DNA from: Streptomyces marinisediminis
GTDB lineage: Bacteria > Actinomycetota > Actinomycetes > Streptomycetales > Streptomycetaceae
Assembly: GCF_026262575.1 (NCBI RefSeq)
Contig: NZ_JAPKFL010000024.1
Coordinates: 20,910 to 84,909 of the forward strand
Direction: 5' to 3'
DNA length: 64,000 nt
Both the position numbers and the translations under genes were made by a program. Shown here one piece after another: positions 37,116 to 45,748 of the stretch. The first letter of the stretch is position 1, and every line of letters begins with the position of its first letter. The notes under the pieces were generated by a model, which was not told the DNA's origin, did no database searches, and saw only the letters and a list, made by a program, of their open reading frames with translations.

Positions 37116-38390
37116 GTGCACGTCCTCGTGGTGCACAACCGCTACGCCTCGGCGCAGCCGAGCGGGGAGAACAGGGTCGTCGACCGGGAGACGGCACTGC
37201 TGCGCGAGGCCGGCCACCGGGTCGACCTGTTCGAGCGGCGCAGCGACGACATCGCCGCCCGCTCCCTGCCGGGCAAGGCCGCGGTGCCGCTGCTGGTGCC
37301 GTGGAACCCGGCGGTCCGCGCGGAACTGGCCGCCCGGCTGCGCGCACGGCGGCCGGACGTGGTGCACGTCCACAACGTCTTCCCGCTCCTGTCACCGTCG
37401 GTGCTGGCCGCCTGTGCCGACGCCGGCGTGCCCGCCGTCGCCACGCTGCACAACTACGCCCAGGTCTGCCCGCCCGGCACGCTGTGGCGGGACGGCCGGC
37501 CGTGCACGGAGTGCGTCGGGTCCGCGCCGCTGCCCGCCGTCCGGCACGGCTGCTACCGCGGCTCCCGGCTGGCGACGGTGCCGCTGGCGGTCAGCCTGTC
37601 GGTCAACCGGCGGCGGTGGTGGTCCGGCGTGGAGCGGTTCTTCTGCATCTCCGCGGCCCAGCGCGACGTCCTGGTGCGGGCCGGCATGCCGGCCGAGCGG
37701 CTGGTGGTCAAGCACAACGTCGTGCCCGACCCGGACGTCCGCCGCACGGGCGGCGGCGAGCACCTGCTCTACCTCGGCCGGCTCGCGGAGGCCAAGGGCG
37801 TGCGGCTCCTCATGGCCGCGTGGGACGAGATCGCCGCCGGCGGCGGTGTCGGCGTGCCGCTCGTGGTCGCCGGCGCGGGGCCGCTCCAGCGGGAGGTGGC
37901 CGCCTGGGCCGCGGGCCGGGACGACGTGCGGTACGCCGGCCTGTACGACGCGGCGGAGAGCCGGCGGGCCATCGCGCGGTCGGTCGCCGTGGTGGCCCCC
38001 TCCACGTGGTGGGAGGCGTTCGGCCTGGTGGTCGTGGAGGCGATGGCGGCCGGGGTTCCGGTCGTCGCCGCGGGTCACGGCGCCTTCGTCGAACTCGTCG
38101 AGGACGGGGTGACCGGGCTGCTGCACCGGCCGGGCGAGTCCGCCTCGCTCGCGCGGTGCCTGCGCCGGATCACGGCCGGGCCGGCCCGCAACCGGGAGAT
38201 GGGCCAGGCGGCCCGGCACCGCTACGAGCGGGACTTCGGCCCGGCCGTCGCGCTGGAGCGCCTGGTGGACGGGTACCGCACCGCGATCGCGGGTCGGTCC
38301 GGCGGCGGGGACGGCCCGCCGCCGGAAGGGGACGAGAGCACTGGCTCGCGGCGGGGACACCCGCCCGAGCGGAATGGGGGCTTCAGATGA
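37116..38390 (+). CDS. Glycosyltransferase family 4 (GT-B)
   Basis: 424-aa GT-B transferase. N-terminal acceptor domain: VHNRYASAQPSGENRVVDRE, VVHVHNVFPLLSPSVLAACA and TLHNYAQVCPPGTLWRDGRP with a Cys pair (CTECVG). C-terminal donor domain: LLYLGRLAEAKGVRLLMAAW, VVAGAGPLQREVAAWA and the EX7E-type STWWEAFGLVVVEAMAAGVP. The GTG start is 2 nt past the previous stop; the stop overlaps the following methyltransferase by ATGA. Adds one of the repeat-unit sugars on the inner membrane face. Confidence 0.87.
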   Translation: MHVLVVHNRYASAQPSGENRVVDRETALLREAGHRVDLFERRSDDIAARSLPGKAAVPLLVPWNPAVRAELAARLRARRPDVVHVHNVFPLLSPSVLAACADAGVPAVATLHNYAQVCPPGTLWRDGRPCTECVGSAPLPAVRHGCYRGSRLATVPLAVSLSVNRRRWWSGVERFFCISAAQRDVLVRAGMPAERLVVKHNVVPDPDVRRTGGGEHLLYLGRLAEAKGVRLLMAAWDEIAAGGGVGVPLVVAGAGPLQREVAAWAAGRDDVRYAGLYDAAESRRAIARSVAVVAPSTWWEAFGLVVVEAMAAGVPVVAAGHGAFVELVEDGVTGLLHRPGESASLARCLRRITAGPARNREMGQAARHRYERDFGPAVALERLVDGYRTAIAGRSGGGDGPPPEGDESTGSRRGHPPERNGGFR

Positions 38391-39631
38391 CACGATGCCG
38401 GCTCTGCGGCTCGGCGGCGCTGGCGAGCGTCGTCGACCTGGGGGCGACCCCGCCGTGTGAGAGCTTTCTCGCCGCGGACGAACTGGACCGGCCGGAGCCG
38501 GCGTACCCGCTGCACCTGCGGGTCTGCACCGACTGCTGGCTCGCGCAGCTCCCTCCGCTGATCACACCGGAGGAGACGTTCACGCAGTACGCGTACTTCT
38601 CCTCCTACTCGACCTCCTGGGTGGAGCACGCCCGCACGTTCGTCGCCGACACCGTACGGCGGCTGGGCCTGGGGCCCGAGGAGAAGGAGGCCTTCGTGGT
38701 CGAGGTCGCGAGCAACGACGGGTACCTGCTGAGACACCTGGTGGACCGCGGCATCCGGTGCCTGGGCATCGAGCCCTCGGTGAACGTCGGCGCCGCGGCG
38801 CGGGAGGCGGGCGTGCCCACGCTCACCCGGTTCCTGGACCCGGCCACCGGCGCGGCCGTCCGCGCCGAGCACGGCCCGGCGGACCTGGTGGTGGCCAACA
38901 ACGTGTACGCGCACATCCCCGACGTGGTCGGCTTCACCCGGGGGCTGCGCGCCCTGGTCGCCGACGACGGCTGGGTGTCGATCGAGGTGCAGCACCTGCT
39001 GACGCTGATCGAGGAGAACCAGTACGACACGATCTACCACGAGCACTTCCAGTACTACACGGTCGCGTCCGCGAGCCGGGCGCTGGCGAGCGGCGGCCTC
39101 GCGCTCGTGGACGTCGAACTGCTGCCCACGCACGGCGGTTCCATCCGGCTGTGGGCCCGGCCCGCCGGGGTGGCCGGCGAGCCCACGCGGCGGGTGGCCG
39201 ACGTGCTGGACCGGGAGAAGGCGGCCGGGCTGCGGGAGCTGACCGGGTACACCGAGTTCTCCGCCCGGGTGGCCAAGGTGCGCCGGGACCTGCTGCGGTT
39301 CCTCGTCGACGCGGCCGAGCGCGGCGAGACGGTCGTCGGCTACGGCGCCCCGGGCAAGGGCAACACCCTGCTCAACCACTGCGGCATCCGGCCCGACCTG
39401 CTCCCGTACACGGTCGACCGCAACCCCTACAAGCACGGCAGGTTCACCCCCGGCACCCGGGTGCCGATCCTGCCGCCCGAGCGGATCGCCGCCGACAGGC
39501 CGGACTACGTCCTCGTCCTGCCGTGGAACCTGCGGGCCGAGCTGGTCGAGCAGCTCTCCTTCGTGCACGCCTGGGGCGGGCGGCTGGTCTTTCCCATACC
39601 GGAACTGAGCATTGTCGAGGTCAAGCCATGA
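38387..39631 (+). CDS. Nucleotide-sugar C-methyltransferase-like SAM enzyme
   Basis: 414-aa three-domain methyltransferase. An N-terminal zinc-binding module (CRLCGS, then VCTDCWLAQLP), a central SAM-binding Rossmann (FVVEVASNDGYLLRHLVDRG, ADLVVANNVYAHI) and a C-terminal domain (VVGYGAPGKGNTLLNHCG, YTVDRNPYKHGRFTPGTRVP). This architecture is that of the C-methyltransferases acting on NDP-hexoses (TylC3/NovU type), which use a Tyr/His around IYHEHFQYYT. Here DTIYHEHFQYY is intact. The following gene is a nucleotidyltransferase, consistent with a branched deoxysugar pathway. The start overlaps the previous gene by 4 nt. Confidence 0.82.
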   Translation: MTRCRLCGSAALASVVDLGATPPCESFLAADELDRPEPAYPLHLRVCTDCWLAQLPPLITPEETFTQYAYFSSYSTSWVEHARTFVADTVRRLGLGPEEKEAFVVEVASNDGYLLRHLVDRGIRCLGIEPSVNVGAAAREAGVPTLTRFLDPATGAAVRAEHGPADLVVANNVYAHIPDVVGFTRGLRALVADDGWVSIEVQHLLTLIEENQYDTIYHEHFQYYTVASASRALASGGLALVDVELLPTHGGSIRLWARPAGVAGEPTRRVADVLDREKAAGLRELTGYTEFSARVAKVRRDLLRFLVDAAERGETVVGYGAPGKGNTLLNHCGIRPDLLPYTVDRNPYKHGRFTPGTRVPILPPERIAADRPDYVLVLPWNLRAELVEQLSFVHAWGGRLVFPIPELSIVEVKP

Positions 39632-40455
39632 AGGTCGTACTGTTCTGCGGCGGCTACGGGATGCGCATGCGCAACGGGGCGTCCGACGACGTGCCCAAGC
39701 CGATGGCGATGGTCGGCCCGCGGCCGCTGCTGTGGCACGTCATGCGCTACTACGCGCACTTCGGGCACACGGAGTTCATCCTGTGCCTGGGGTACGGGGC
39801 CCACCACATCAAGAACTTCTTCCTCGACTACGAGGAGACGACGTCCAACGACTTCGTGCTGCGCGGCGGGCGGGCGGAGCCGCTGTCCACCGACATCGCC
39901 TCCTGGACGATCACGTTCGTGCAGACCGGCATCGAGTCCCCGATCGGGGAGCGGCTGCGCCGGGTGCGGCACCACCTGGACGGCGACGAGATGTTCCTCG
40001 CCAACTACGCCGACGTGCTCACCGACGCCCCGCTGCCGCAGATGATCGACCGGTTCGCCCGGCGCGACGCCGGTGCGTCGATGCTGGTGGTGCCCCCGCA
40101 GTCCTCGTTCCACTGCGTGGACCTGGGTGACGACGGCCTGGTGGGGGGCATCACCGCGGTGAGCGAGCTGCCGCTGTGGGAGAACGGCGGCTACTTCGTG
40201 CTCCGCCAGGAGATCTTCGACCACATCCCGGAGAACGGCGACCTGGTCACCGACGGCTGCGCCGCCCTGGCCAAGCGCGGCCGGCTGGTGGCGCACCAGC
40301 ACCGCGGATTCTGGAAGCCGACGGACACCGTGAAGGAGCGGGCCGCGCTCGACGACGCCTACGCCCGCGGCGACCGCCCGTGGGCGCTGTGGGAACGGGA
40401 CGGCGCGGGAGCGGGCGCGACCGGTGGCGGGGGCGGCTTGGGAGTCGGGGCGTGA
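39628..40455 (+). CDS. Glucose-1-phosphate cytidylyltransferase-like nucleotidyltransferase
   Basis: 275-aa sugar-phosphate nucleotidyltransferase. The N-terminus VLFCGGYGMRM...PKPMAMVGPRPLLWHVM is the phosphate-binding and metal motif, with the R-x-R spacing of RfbF-type enzymes. HHIKNFFLDYEETTSNDF, ANYADVLTD and FHRGFWKPTDT (as HQHRGFWKPTDTVKERA) match RfbF homologues. A Gly/Ala tail follows. It activates a hexose-1-phosphate as the CDP- or other NDP-sugar. Coupled by ATGA to the upstream methyltransferase and by GTGA to the PIG-L deacetylase. Nucleotide specificity is uncertain. Confidence 0.82.
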   Translation: MKVVLFCGGYGMRMRNGASDDVPKPMAMVGPRPLLWHVMRYYAHFGHTEFILCLGYGAHHIKNFFLDYEETTSNDFVLRGGRAEPLSTDIASWTITFVQTGIESPIGERLRRVRHHLDGDEMFLANYADVLTDAPLPQMIDRFARRDAGASMLVVPPQSSFHCVDLGDDGLVGGITAVSELPLWENGGYFVLRQEIFDHIPENGDLVTDGCAALAKRGRLVAHQHRGFWKPTDTVKERAALDDAYARGDRPWALWERDGAGAGATGGGGGLGVGA

Positions 40456-41099
40456 TCCGGCTCGGAACCGGGCGCCTGAACCGTGTCGTCGCGGTGGGCG
40501 CGCACTGCGACGACATCGCCATCGGCGCCGGCGGCACCCTGCTGACGCTGTGCCGCGCGCGGCCGGGCGTCCGCGTCGACGCGCTGGTGCTCTCCGGCGG
40601 TGGCGGCGAGCGGGAGCGGGAGGAGCGGGCCGCGCTCGCCGCCTTCTGCCCGGGCGCCGAGCTGCGGCTGACCGTGCTCAGGCTGCCGGACGGCCGGCTG
40701 CCGGCGCACTGGGGCGAGGCCAAGGCCGCGGTCGAGGAGCTGCGCGCGCGCACCGAGCCGGACGTCGTCCTCGCCCCGCGCACCGACGACGCGCACCAGG
40801 ACCACCGCGGCCTCGCGGAACTGGTGCCCACCGCGTTCCGCGACCACCTCGTGCTCGGCTACGAGATCGTCAAGTGGGACGGCGACCTCGGCCGCCCGGC
40901 GGCGTACCAGCCGCTGTCGCCGGAGACCGCCGAGCGGAAGGTGCGGCTGCTGCAGGAGCACTACCCCTCGCAGCGGCACCGCCCCTGGTACGACCGGGAG
41001 GCCTTCCTCGGGCTGGCCCGAATCCGCGGCATCGAAAGCCACGCGCGCTACGCCGAGGCGTTCGCCGTCACCAAACTCACTCTCGACCTGGGGGAATGA
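40452..41099 (+). CDS. PIG-L family deacetylase
   Basis: 215-aa zinc-dependent N-deacetylase of the LmbE/PIG-L fold. The signature AVGAHCDDIAIGAGGTLLTL gives the H-x-D-D zinc motif (usually HPDD; here HCDD), and PRTDDAHQDHRGL contains the second His motif. LGYEIVKWDGDLGRPAAYQP and REAFLGLARIRGIES finish the fold. Substrates are often N-acetylhexosamines on nucleotides or lipids; in this cluster it would free an amine on a repeat-unit sugar. GTG start overlaps the previous gene by 4 nt. Confidence 0.85.
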   Translation: MIRLGTGRLNRVVAVGAHCDDIAIGAGGTLLTLCRARPGVRVDALVLSGGGGEREREERAALAAFCPGAELRLTVLRLPDGRLPAHWGEAKAAVEELRARTEPDVVLAPRTDDAHQDHRGLAELVPTAFRDHLVLGYEIVKWDGDLGRPAAYQPLSPETAERKVRLLQEHYPSQRHRPWYDREAFLGLARIRGIESHARYAEAFAVTKLTLDLGE

Positions 41100-41102
41100 C
41101 CC

Positions 41103-42128
41103 GTGCGCGTACTGCTGACCGGACACCAGGGCTACCTGGGCACCGTGCTGGCCCCCGTGCTGGCGGCCGCCGGGCACGAGGTCGTCGGGCTGGACGCCGG
41201 CCTGTTCGCCGACTGCGTGCTGGGCCCGCCGCCCGCGGACCCGCCGGGGTGGCGGGTGGACCTGCGCGACGTCACGGCCGAACACCTGGCCGGGGTGGAC
41301 GCCGTGATCCACCTGGCCGCCCTGTCCAACGACCCGCTGGGCGCGCTGGCGCCGGAGCTGACCTACGCCATCAACCACCACGCGTCGGTGCGGCTGGCCC
41401 GGCTGGCCCGCGACGCCGGGGTGCGGCGCTTCCTGTACGCGTCGACCTGCTCCGTCTACGGAGCCACCGGCGGAGCCGACCTGGTGACCGAGGACGCCCC
41501 GCTGCGCCCGGTGACGCCGTACGCGGAGTCCAAGGTGCGCGTGGAGGACGACCTGCACGCGCTGAGCGACGGCGACTTCAGCCCGGTGTACCTGCGCAAC
41601 GCCACCGCCTTCGGCCACTCCCCCAGGCTGCGCGCCGACATCGTGCTGAACAACCTGGTGGGCCACGCCCTGCTGTCGGGCGAGGTGCTGGTGCTCTCCG
41701 ACGGCACGCCCTGGCGCCCGCTGGTGCACGCCGCCGACATCGCCCGGGCCTTCGCGGCGGCGCTTGTCGCGCCGCGGGAAGCGGTGCACGACCGGGCGTT
41801 CAACATCGGCAGCGAGGTCAACAACGTCACCGTCGCCGAGATCGCCGGGCAGGTCGCCGAGGCGGTGCCCGGCTCGCGGGTGGTGATCACCGGGGAGACC
41901 GGGGCCGATCCGCGCTCCTACCGGGTGGACTTCTCCCGGTTCCGCGCCGCGGTGCCCGGCTTCGCGTGCGGGTGGACCGTCAAGGACGGCGCCCTCGAAC
42001 TCGCCGACGCCTACCGCGAACACGCGCTGACCCGGGAGGACTTCGAGCGGCGCTTCACCCGGCTGGCCGTGCTGCGCGCGGCGTCCGGGGCGGGCCACGT
42101 CGACGACACCCTGCGGCGGCGCCGGTGA
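41103..42128 (+). CDS. NAD(P)-dependent sugar epimerase/dehydratase (SDR)
   Basis: 341-aa extended short-chain dehydrogenase. The cofactor site is LLTGHQGYLGTVLAPVL (G-x-x-G-x-x-G), then VIHLAALSNDP, STCSVYG and the catalytic YAESK (Tyr and Lys). C-terminal residues RPLVHAADIARAF and FNIGSEVNNVTVAEIAGQVA are typical of NDP-sugar epimerases and dehydratases. It follows the PIG-L gene with a 3-nt gap and starts with GTG. It overlaps the DUF4910 gene by 4 nt. The substrate is probably the nucleotide sugar made by the 39628 gene. Confidence 0.87.
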   Translation: MRVLLTGHQGYLGTVLAPVLAAAGHEVVGLDAGLFADCVLGPPPADPPGWRVDLRDVTAEHLAGVDAVIHLAALSNDPLGALAPELTYAINHHASVRLARLARDAGVRRFLYASTCSVYGATGGADLVTEDAPLRPVTPYAESKVRVEDDLHALSDGDFSPVYLRNATAFGHSPRLRADIVLNNLVGHALLSGEVLVLSDGTPWRPLVHAADIARAFAAALVAPREAVHDRAFNIGSEVNNVTVAEIAGQVAEAVPGSRVVITGETGADPRSYRVDFSRFRAAVPGFACGWTVKDGALELADAYREHALTREDFERRFTRLAVLRAASGAGHVDDTLRRRR

Positions 42129-43456
42129 CCGCGGCGGGCGAGGAGATGTACGCGCTGGTGGAGCGGTTGTTCCCGCTGTGCCGGAGCATCACCGGGGACG
42201 GCGTGCGCGCCACCTTGGACATCGTCGGCGAGTACCTCCCGCTGCGGGTCCACGAGGTGCCGACCGGGACGCGGGTGCTGGACTGGACGGTGCCGCAGGA
42301 GTGGAACATCCGGGACGCCTACGTCGCCGACGCCGCCGGCAACCGGGTCGTCGACTTCGCCGCGTCCAGTCTGCACGTGCTGGGCTACAGCGTGCCGGTG
42401 TCGGCGACCATGCCGCTGGCCGAGCTGCGCGAGCACCTGTACACCCTGCCGGACCACCCGTCCTGGGTGCCGTACCGCACCAGCTACTACGAGCCCCGGT
42501 GGGGGTTCTGTCTGGCCCAGGAGACCCTGGACGCGCTGCCGGACGGCGAGTACGAGGTGCGCGTGGACTCCACGCTCGCCGACGGCCACCTCACCTACGC
42601 CGAGCACGTGGTGCCCGGGCAGGTCGCCGACGAGGTGCTCGTCTCGGCCCACGTCTGCCACCCGTCGCTGGCCAACGACAACCTGGCCGGCATCGCGGTG
42701 GCGACGTTCCTGGCCCGGGAGCTGGCGCAGCGCACTCCCTGGTACACCTACCGGTTCCTGTTCGCGCCCGGCACGATCGGGGCGATCACCTGGCTGGCCC
42801 GCAACACCGAGCGGGTGACCCCCGGCCCGGAAGGGCCGCCCGGCCGCGGCCCGGCGCGGGAGCCGGGGGCCGTGGGGAGGGTCAGGCACGGACTGGTGCT
42901 GGCCTGCGCCGGCGACCGGGGCCGGCTGACGTACAAGGAGAGCAGGCGCGGTGACGCGGAGATCGACCGGGTGATGCGGCACGCGCTCGCCGCCTCCGGC
43001 CGCCCGCACGGCGTCACCGGGTTCACCCCGTACGGCTACGACGAACGGCAGTTCTGCTCCCCCGGGTTCGACCTCGGCGTCGGCTCGCTCAGCCGGACCC
43101 CGTACGCCGGCTACCCCGAGTACCACACCTCGGCGGACAACCTGGACCTCGTCACCCCGGAGGCGATGGCGGACACGCTCGCCCTCTGCCGCGAGGCGTT
43201 CTCCGTGCTGGACCGCAACCGGCGGTACGTCAACCTCAGCCCCTACGGCGAGCCGCAGCTCGGCCGGCGCGGGCTGTACGACTCGCTGGGCGGCCGCAGC
43301 GACGCGCGGCAGGCGCAACTGGCCCTGCTCTGGGTGCTCAGCCTCTCCGACGGCGAGCACGACCTGCTGGACGTCGCCGAACGGTCCGGGCTGCCCTTCG
43401 ACGCCGTCGCCGCCGCGGCCGACGCCCTGCACGGCGCCGGGCTGATCGGGGCGTGA
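42125..43456 (+). CDS. DUF4910 domain protein (aminopeptidase-like)
   Basis: 443-aa zinc-peptidase-fold protein that recurs in polysaccharide clusters beside cytidylyltransferase and epimerase genes; its reaction is unknown. Motifs: LFPLCRSITGDGVRATLDIV, VPQEWNIRDAYV and the metal-site block SAHVCHPSLANDNLAGIAVA. Later come the FTPYGYDERQFCSPGFDLGV and GYPEYHTSADNLDLV segments with further His/Asp ligands. A Pro/Gly insertion around 237-258 (TPGPEGPPGRGPAREPG) breaks the fold between strands and is probably a surface loop. Whether it cleaves a peptide or an amide on the sugar cannot be decided. Confidence 0.8.
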   Translation: MTAAGEEMYALVERLFPLCRSITGDGVRATLDIVGEYLPLRVHEVPTGTRVLDWTVPQEWNIRDAYVADAAGNRVVDFAASSLHVLGYSVPVSATMPLAELREHLYTLPDHPSWVPYRTSYYEPRWGFCLAQETLDALPDGEYEVRVDSTLADGHLTYAEHVVPGQVADEVLVSAHVCHPSLANDNLAGIAVATFLARELAQRTPWYTYRFLFAPGTIGAITWLARNTERVTPGPEGPPGRGPAREPGAVGRVRHGLVLACAGDRGRLTYKESRRGDAEIDRVMRHALAASGRPHGVTGFTPYGYDERQFCSPGFDLGVGSLSRTPYAGYPEYHTSADNLDLVTPEAMADTLALCREAFSVLDRNRRYVNLSPYGEPQLGRRGLYDSLGGRSDARQAQLALLWVLSLSDGEHDLLDVAERSGLPFDAVAAAADALHGAGLIGA

Positions 43457-44793
43457 CGCCGATGGCCACCGAGGGGAGGAGCGGGGCGGGGCCGCGGGCC
43501 CCGGCCGGGCACGCCCGGAAGGCCGCCAAGCGGGCCGTGGTGGGCCGGCTGTCGTGGGGACTGGCCGACCAGGCGGCCTCCAGCATGACCAACTTCGCGG
43601 TGGGGATCTTCGTGGCCCGCTCGCTCGGGCTGGCCGCGTTCGGCGTGTTCAGCCTGGCCTGGGTGACCTACGGCGTGGTGCTCAGCGTCTCCCGCGGACT
43701 GGCCACCGACCCGCTCGTGGTGCGCTTCAGCGGCGTGCCGGACGCGTCCTGGCGCGGGGCGGTGGCCCGGTCGTCGGGCACCGCGCTCGGTGTGGGCACC
43801 GCCGTCGGCGCGGCGTGCCTGGGGGTCGGGGCGTTTCTCGGCGGTCACGTGGGGCCCGCGTTCGCCTGCCTCGGCGCCATGCTGCCGGCGCTGCTGCTCC
43901 AGGACGCCTGGCGGTACGCGTTCTTCGCCGCCGGCACGGGGCGCAAGGCGTTCGTCAACGACCTCGTGTGGGGCGTCGCCCTCGTCCCGGCCATGGTGGT
44001 GGCGGCCCACGTGGGCAGCGTGTCCGCTTTCGTGCTCGCCTGGGGCGGGTCCGCCGCGGTGGCCGCGGTGTACGGCTGCTTCCAGTCCGGTATCCGGCCC
44101 CGCGTCGCGGGAGCGCGCGCCTGGGTGCGCGAGCACCGCGACCTCGGCTACCGGTACCTGCTGGAGAACACGTGCGTCAGCGGCGCGAGCCAGTTGCGGG
44201 CGTACGGGCTCGGCGCGATCGTCGGGGTCGGCGCGGTCGGTGTGATCCGCGGCGCCGAGCTGCTGCTCGGCCCGTTCCTGGCCGTGCTGATGGGGCTGTC
44301 GCTGGTCACCGTCGCGGAGGCCGCCCGGGTGCTGCGGCGGGCCCCGCACCGGCTGGGCACGTTCTGCCTGCTGCTGGGCGGTGCGCAGGCCGCCGCCGCG
44401 CTGCTGTGGGGCGCGGCGCTGCTGCTGGTGCCCGACGGGCTCGGCGAGCTCGTGCTCGGCACCGTCTGGCACGCCGCCTCGGAGCTGATCGTGCCGGCCA
44501 CGCTCGGCGTCGCGGGCGCCGGCCTCGGCACCGGCGCGGCGGCCGGGCTGCGCGCGCTCGGCGCGGCCCGGCGCAGCCTGCGCTGCCAGGTGTTCGCCTC
44601 CGCCTGCTACGTCGGCGCCGGGCTCGGCGGGGCGGCCGTGGCCGGCACGGTCGGCTCCGCCTGGGGCGTCGCCGCCGCGACCGTCGGCGGCTCGGCCGTG
44701 TGGTGGCTGCACCTGCGGTCCGCCCTGCGCGAGCGCCACCACCCCTCCGTCCGGTCCGTCCGGTCCGTCCGGGAAGTTCCATCCGCGAAGTGA
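43453..44793 (+). CDS. Lipid-linked oligosaccharide flippase (Wzx/MVF-like)
   Basis: 446-aa protein with about twelve hydrophobic segments, of the polysaccharide transport/MATE-like group. SWGLADQAASSMTNFAVGIF opens the first pair of helices, with FVARSLGLAAFGVFSLAWVT following; later LLEN...GASQLRAYGLGAIVGVG starts the second half. It would export the undecaprenyl-linked repeat unit. The start could be GTG 43453 (4-nt overlap) or ATG 43462. The C-terminus ends with a small 9-bp tandem repeat (encoding SVRSVR). Confidence 0.8.
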   Translation: MTPMATEGRSGAGPRAPAGHARKAAKRAVVGRLSWGLADQAASSMTNFAVGIFVARSLGLAAFGVFSLAWVTYGVVLSVSRGLATDPLVVRFSGVPDASWRGAVARSSGTALGVGTAVGAACLGVGAFLGGHVGPAFACLGAMLPALLLQDAWRYAFFAAGTGRKAFVNDLVWGVALVPAMVVAAHVGSVSAFVLAWGGSAAVAAVYGCFQSGIRPRVAGARAWVREHRDLGYRYLLENTCVSGASQLRAYGLGAIVGVGAVGVIRGAELLLGPFLAVLMGLSLVTVAEAARVLRRAPHRLGTFCLLLGGAQAAAALLWGAALLLVPDGLGELVLGTVWHAASELIVPATLGVAGAGLGTGAAAGLRALGAARRSLRCQVFASACYVGAGLGGAAVAGTVGSAWGVAAATVGGSAVWWLHLRSALRERHHPSVRSVRSVREVPSAK

Positions 44794-44800
44794 GGACGTC

Positions 44801-45748
44801 ATGACCACCCACCCCCGGCTGAGCATCGGCCTGCCCGTGTACAACGGCGAGGAGTATCTCGCCGAGGCGCTCGACGCCCTGCTCGGCCAGACCTACGAGG
44901 ACTTCGAGCTGGTCGTCTCCGACAACGCCTCGACCGACGGGACCCGGGACATCTGCCGCCGGTACGCCGCGCGGGACTCGCGCGTCCGGTACCTCCGGCT
45001 GCCCCGGAACATCGGCGCCGCGCCGAACCACAACCACGTGTTCACCCAGTGCCGCGGCGAGCTGTTCAAGTGGGCCTCGCACGACGACCTGTACGCCCGG
45101 GACCTGCTGGAGCGCTGCGTCCAGGCGCTGGACGAACGGCCGGAGGTGATCCTCGCGCACAGCGGCCAGGCCGTCGTCGACGGCGACGGCCGGGTGAAGG
45201 TCCCCTACGCGTACGGGCTCGCCACCGACTCGCCGCACGCGCCGGAGCGCTTCCGCAGCCTGCTGTTCGAGCCCGGCGGCGACGACTTCTACGGGGTGAT
45301 GCGGGCCGACGTGCTGCGCCGGGTCAAGCCGCACGACAGCTACCACCACGCGGACCGCACGTTCGTCGCCGAGATCACCCTGCACGGGCCCTTCCACCAG
45401 GTGCCGGAGCTGCTGTACTTCCGCCGCGACCACCCCGCCCGCGCCGAGCGGGCGAACCCGGGCAAGCGCTCGCGGTGCGTCAACCTGGACCCGCGCCGGG
45501 CGGGTCCGCTGCACCCGACGCCCCGGCTGCTGGCCGAGTACGTCTGGGGCTTCGTCGCGGCGGTCCGGCGCGCGCCGCTGTCCCCGGCCGACCGGCGCGC
45601 GTGCTACCGCCACCTGGGCGCGTGGCTGGCCAGCCGGGCGCGGCCGGGCGCCGGCGAGCGGGTCGAGGACCGCCCCCCGGTCGACCCGGACCGGCTCGAC
45701 GTCTCCGTCGACGCCCTCGTCGCCGGCCGTGAGGGGCGGCGGGCATGA
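44801..45748 (+). CDS. Glycosyltransferase family 2 (GT-A)
   Basis: 315-aa GT-A transferase. Classical N-terminal block LSIGLPVYNGEEYLAEALDA, then ELVVSDNASTDGTRDICRRY with the DxD-like metal site presented in KWASHDDLYARDLLE. The middle part has GVMRADVLRRV and TFVAEITLHG; a basic C-terminal tail follows. Adds one sugar of the repeat unit. ATG at 44801 follows GAGGACGTC after a 7-nt gap; the next gene overlaps by 4 nt. Confidence 0.88.
   Translation: MTTHPRLSIGLPVYNGEEYLAEALDALLGQTYEDFELVVSDNASTDGTRDICRRYAARDSRVRYLRLPRNIGAAPNHNHVFTQCRGELFKWASHDDLYARDLLERCVQALDERPEVILAHSGQAVVDGDGRVKVPYAYGLATDSPHAPERFRSLLFEPGGDDFYGVMRADVLRRVKPHDSYHHADRTFVAEITLHGPFHQVPELLYFRRDHPARAERANPGKRSRCVNLDPRRAGPLHPTPRLLAEYVWGFVAAVRRAPLSPADRRACYRHLGAWLASRARPGAGERVEDRPPVDPDRLDVSVDALVAGREGRRA

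Noticed and set aside
44740..44780. Tandem 9-bp repeats near the end of the flippase gene
   Set aside because: Short in-frame repetition encoding SVRSVR; no sign of a regulatory function.
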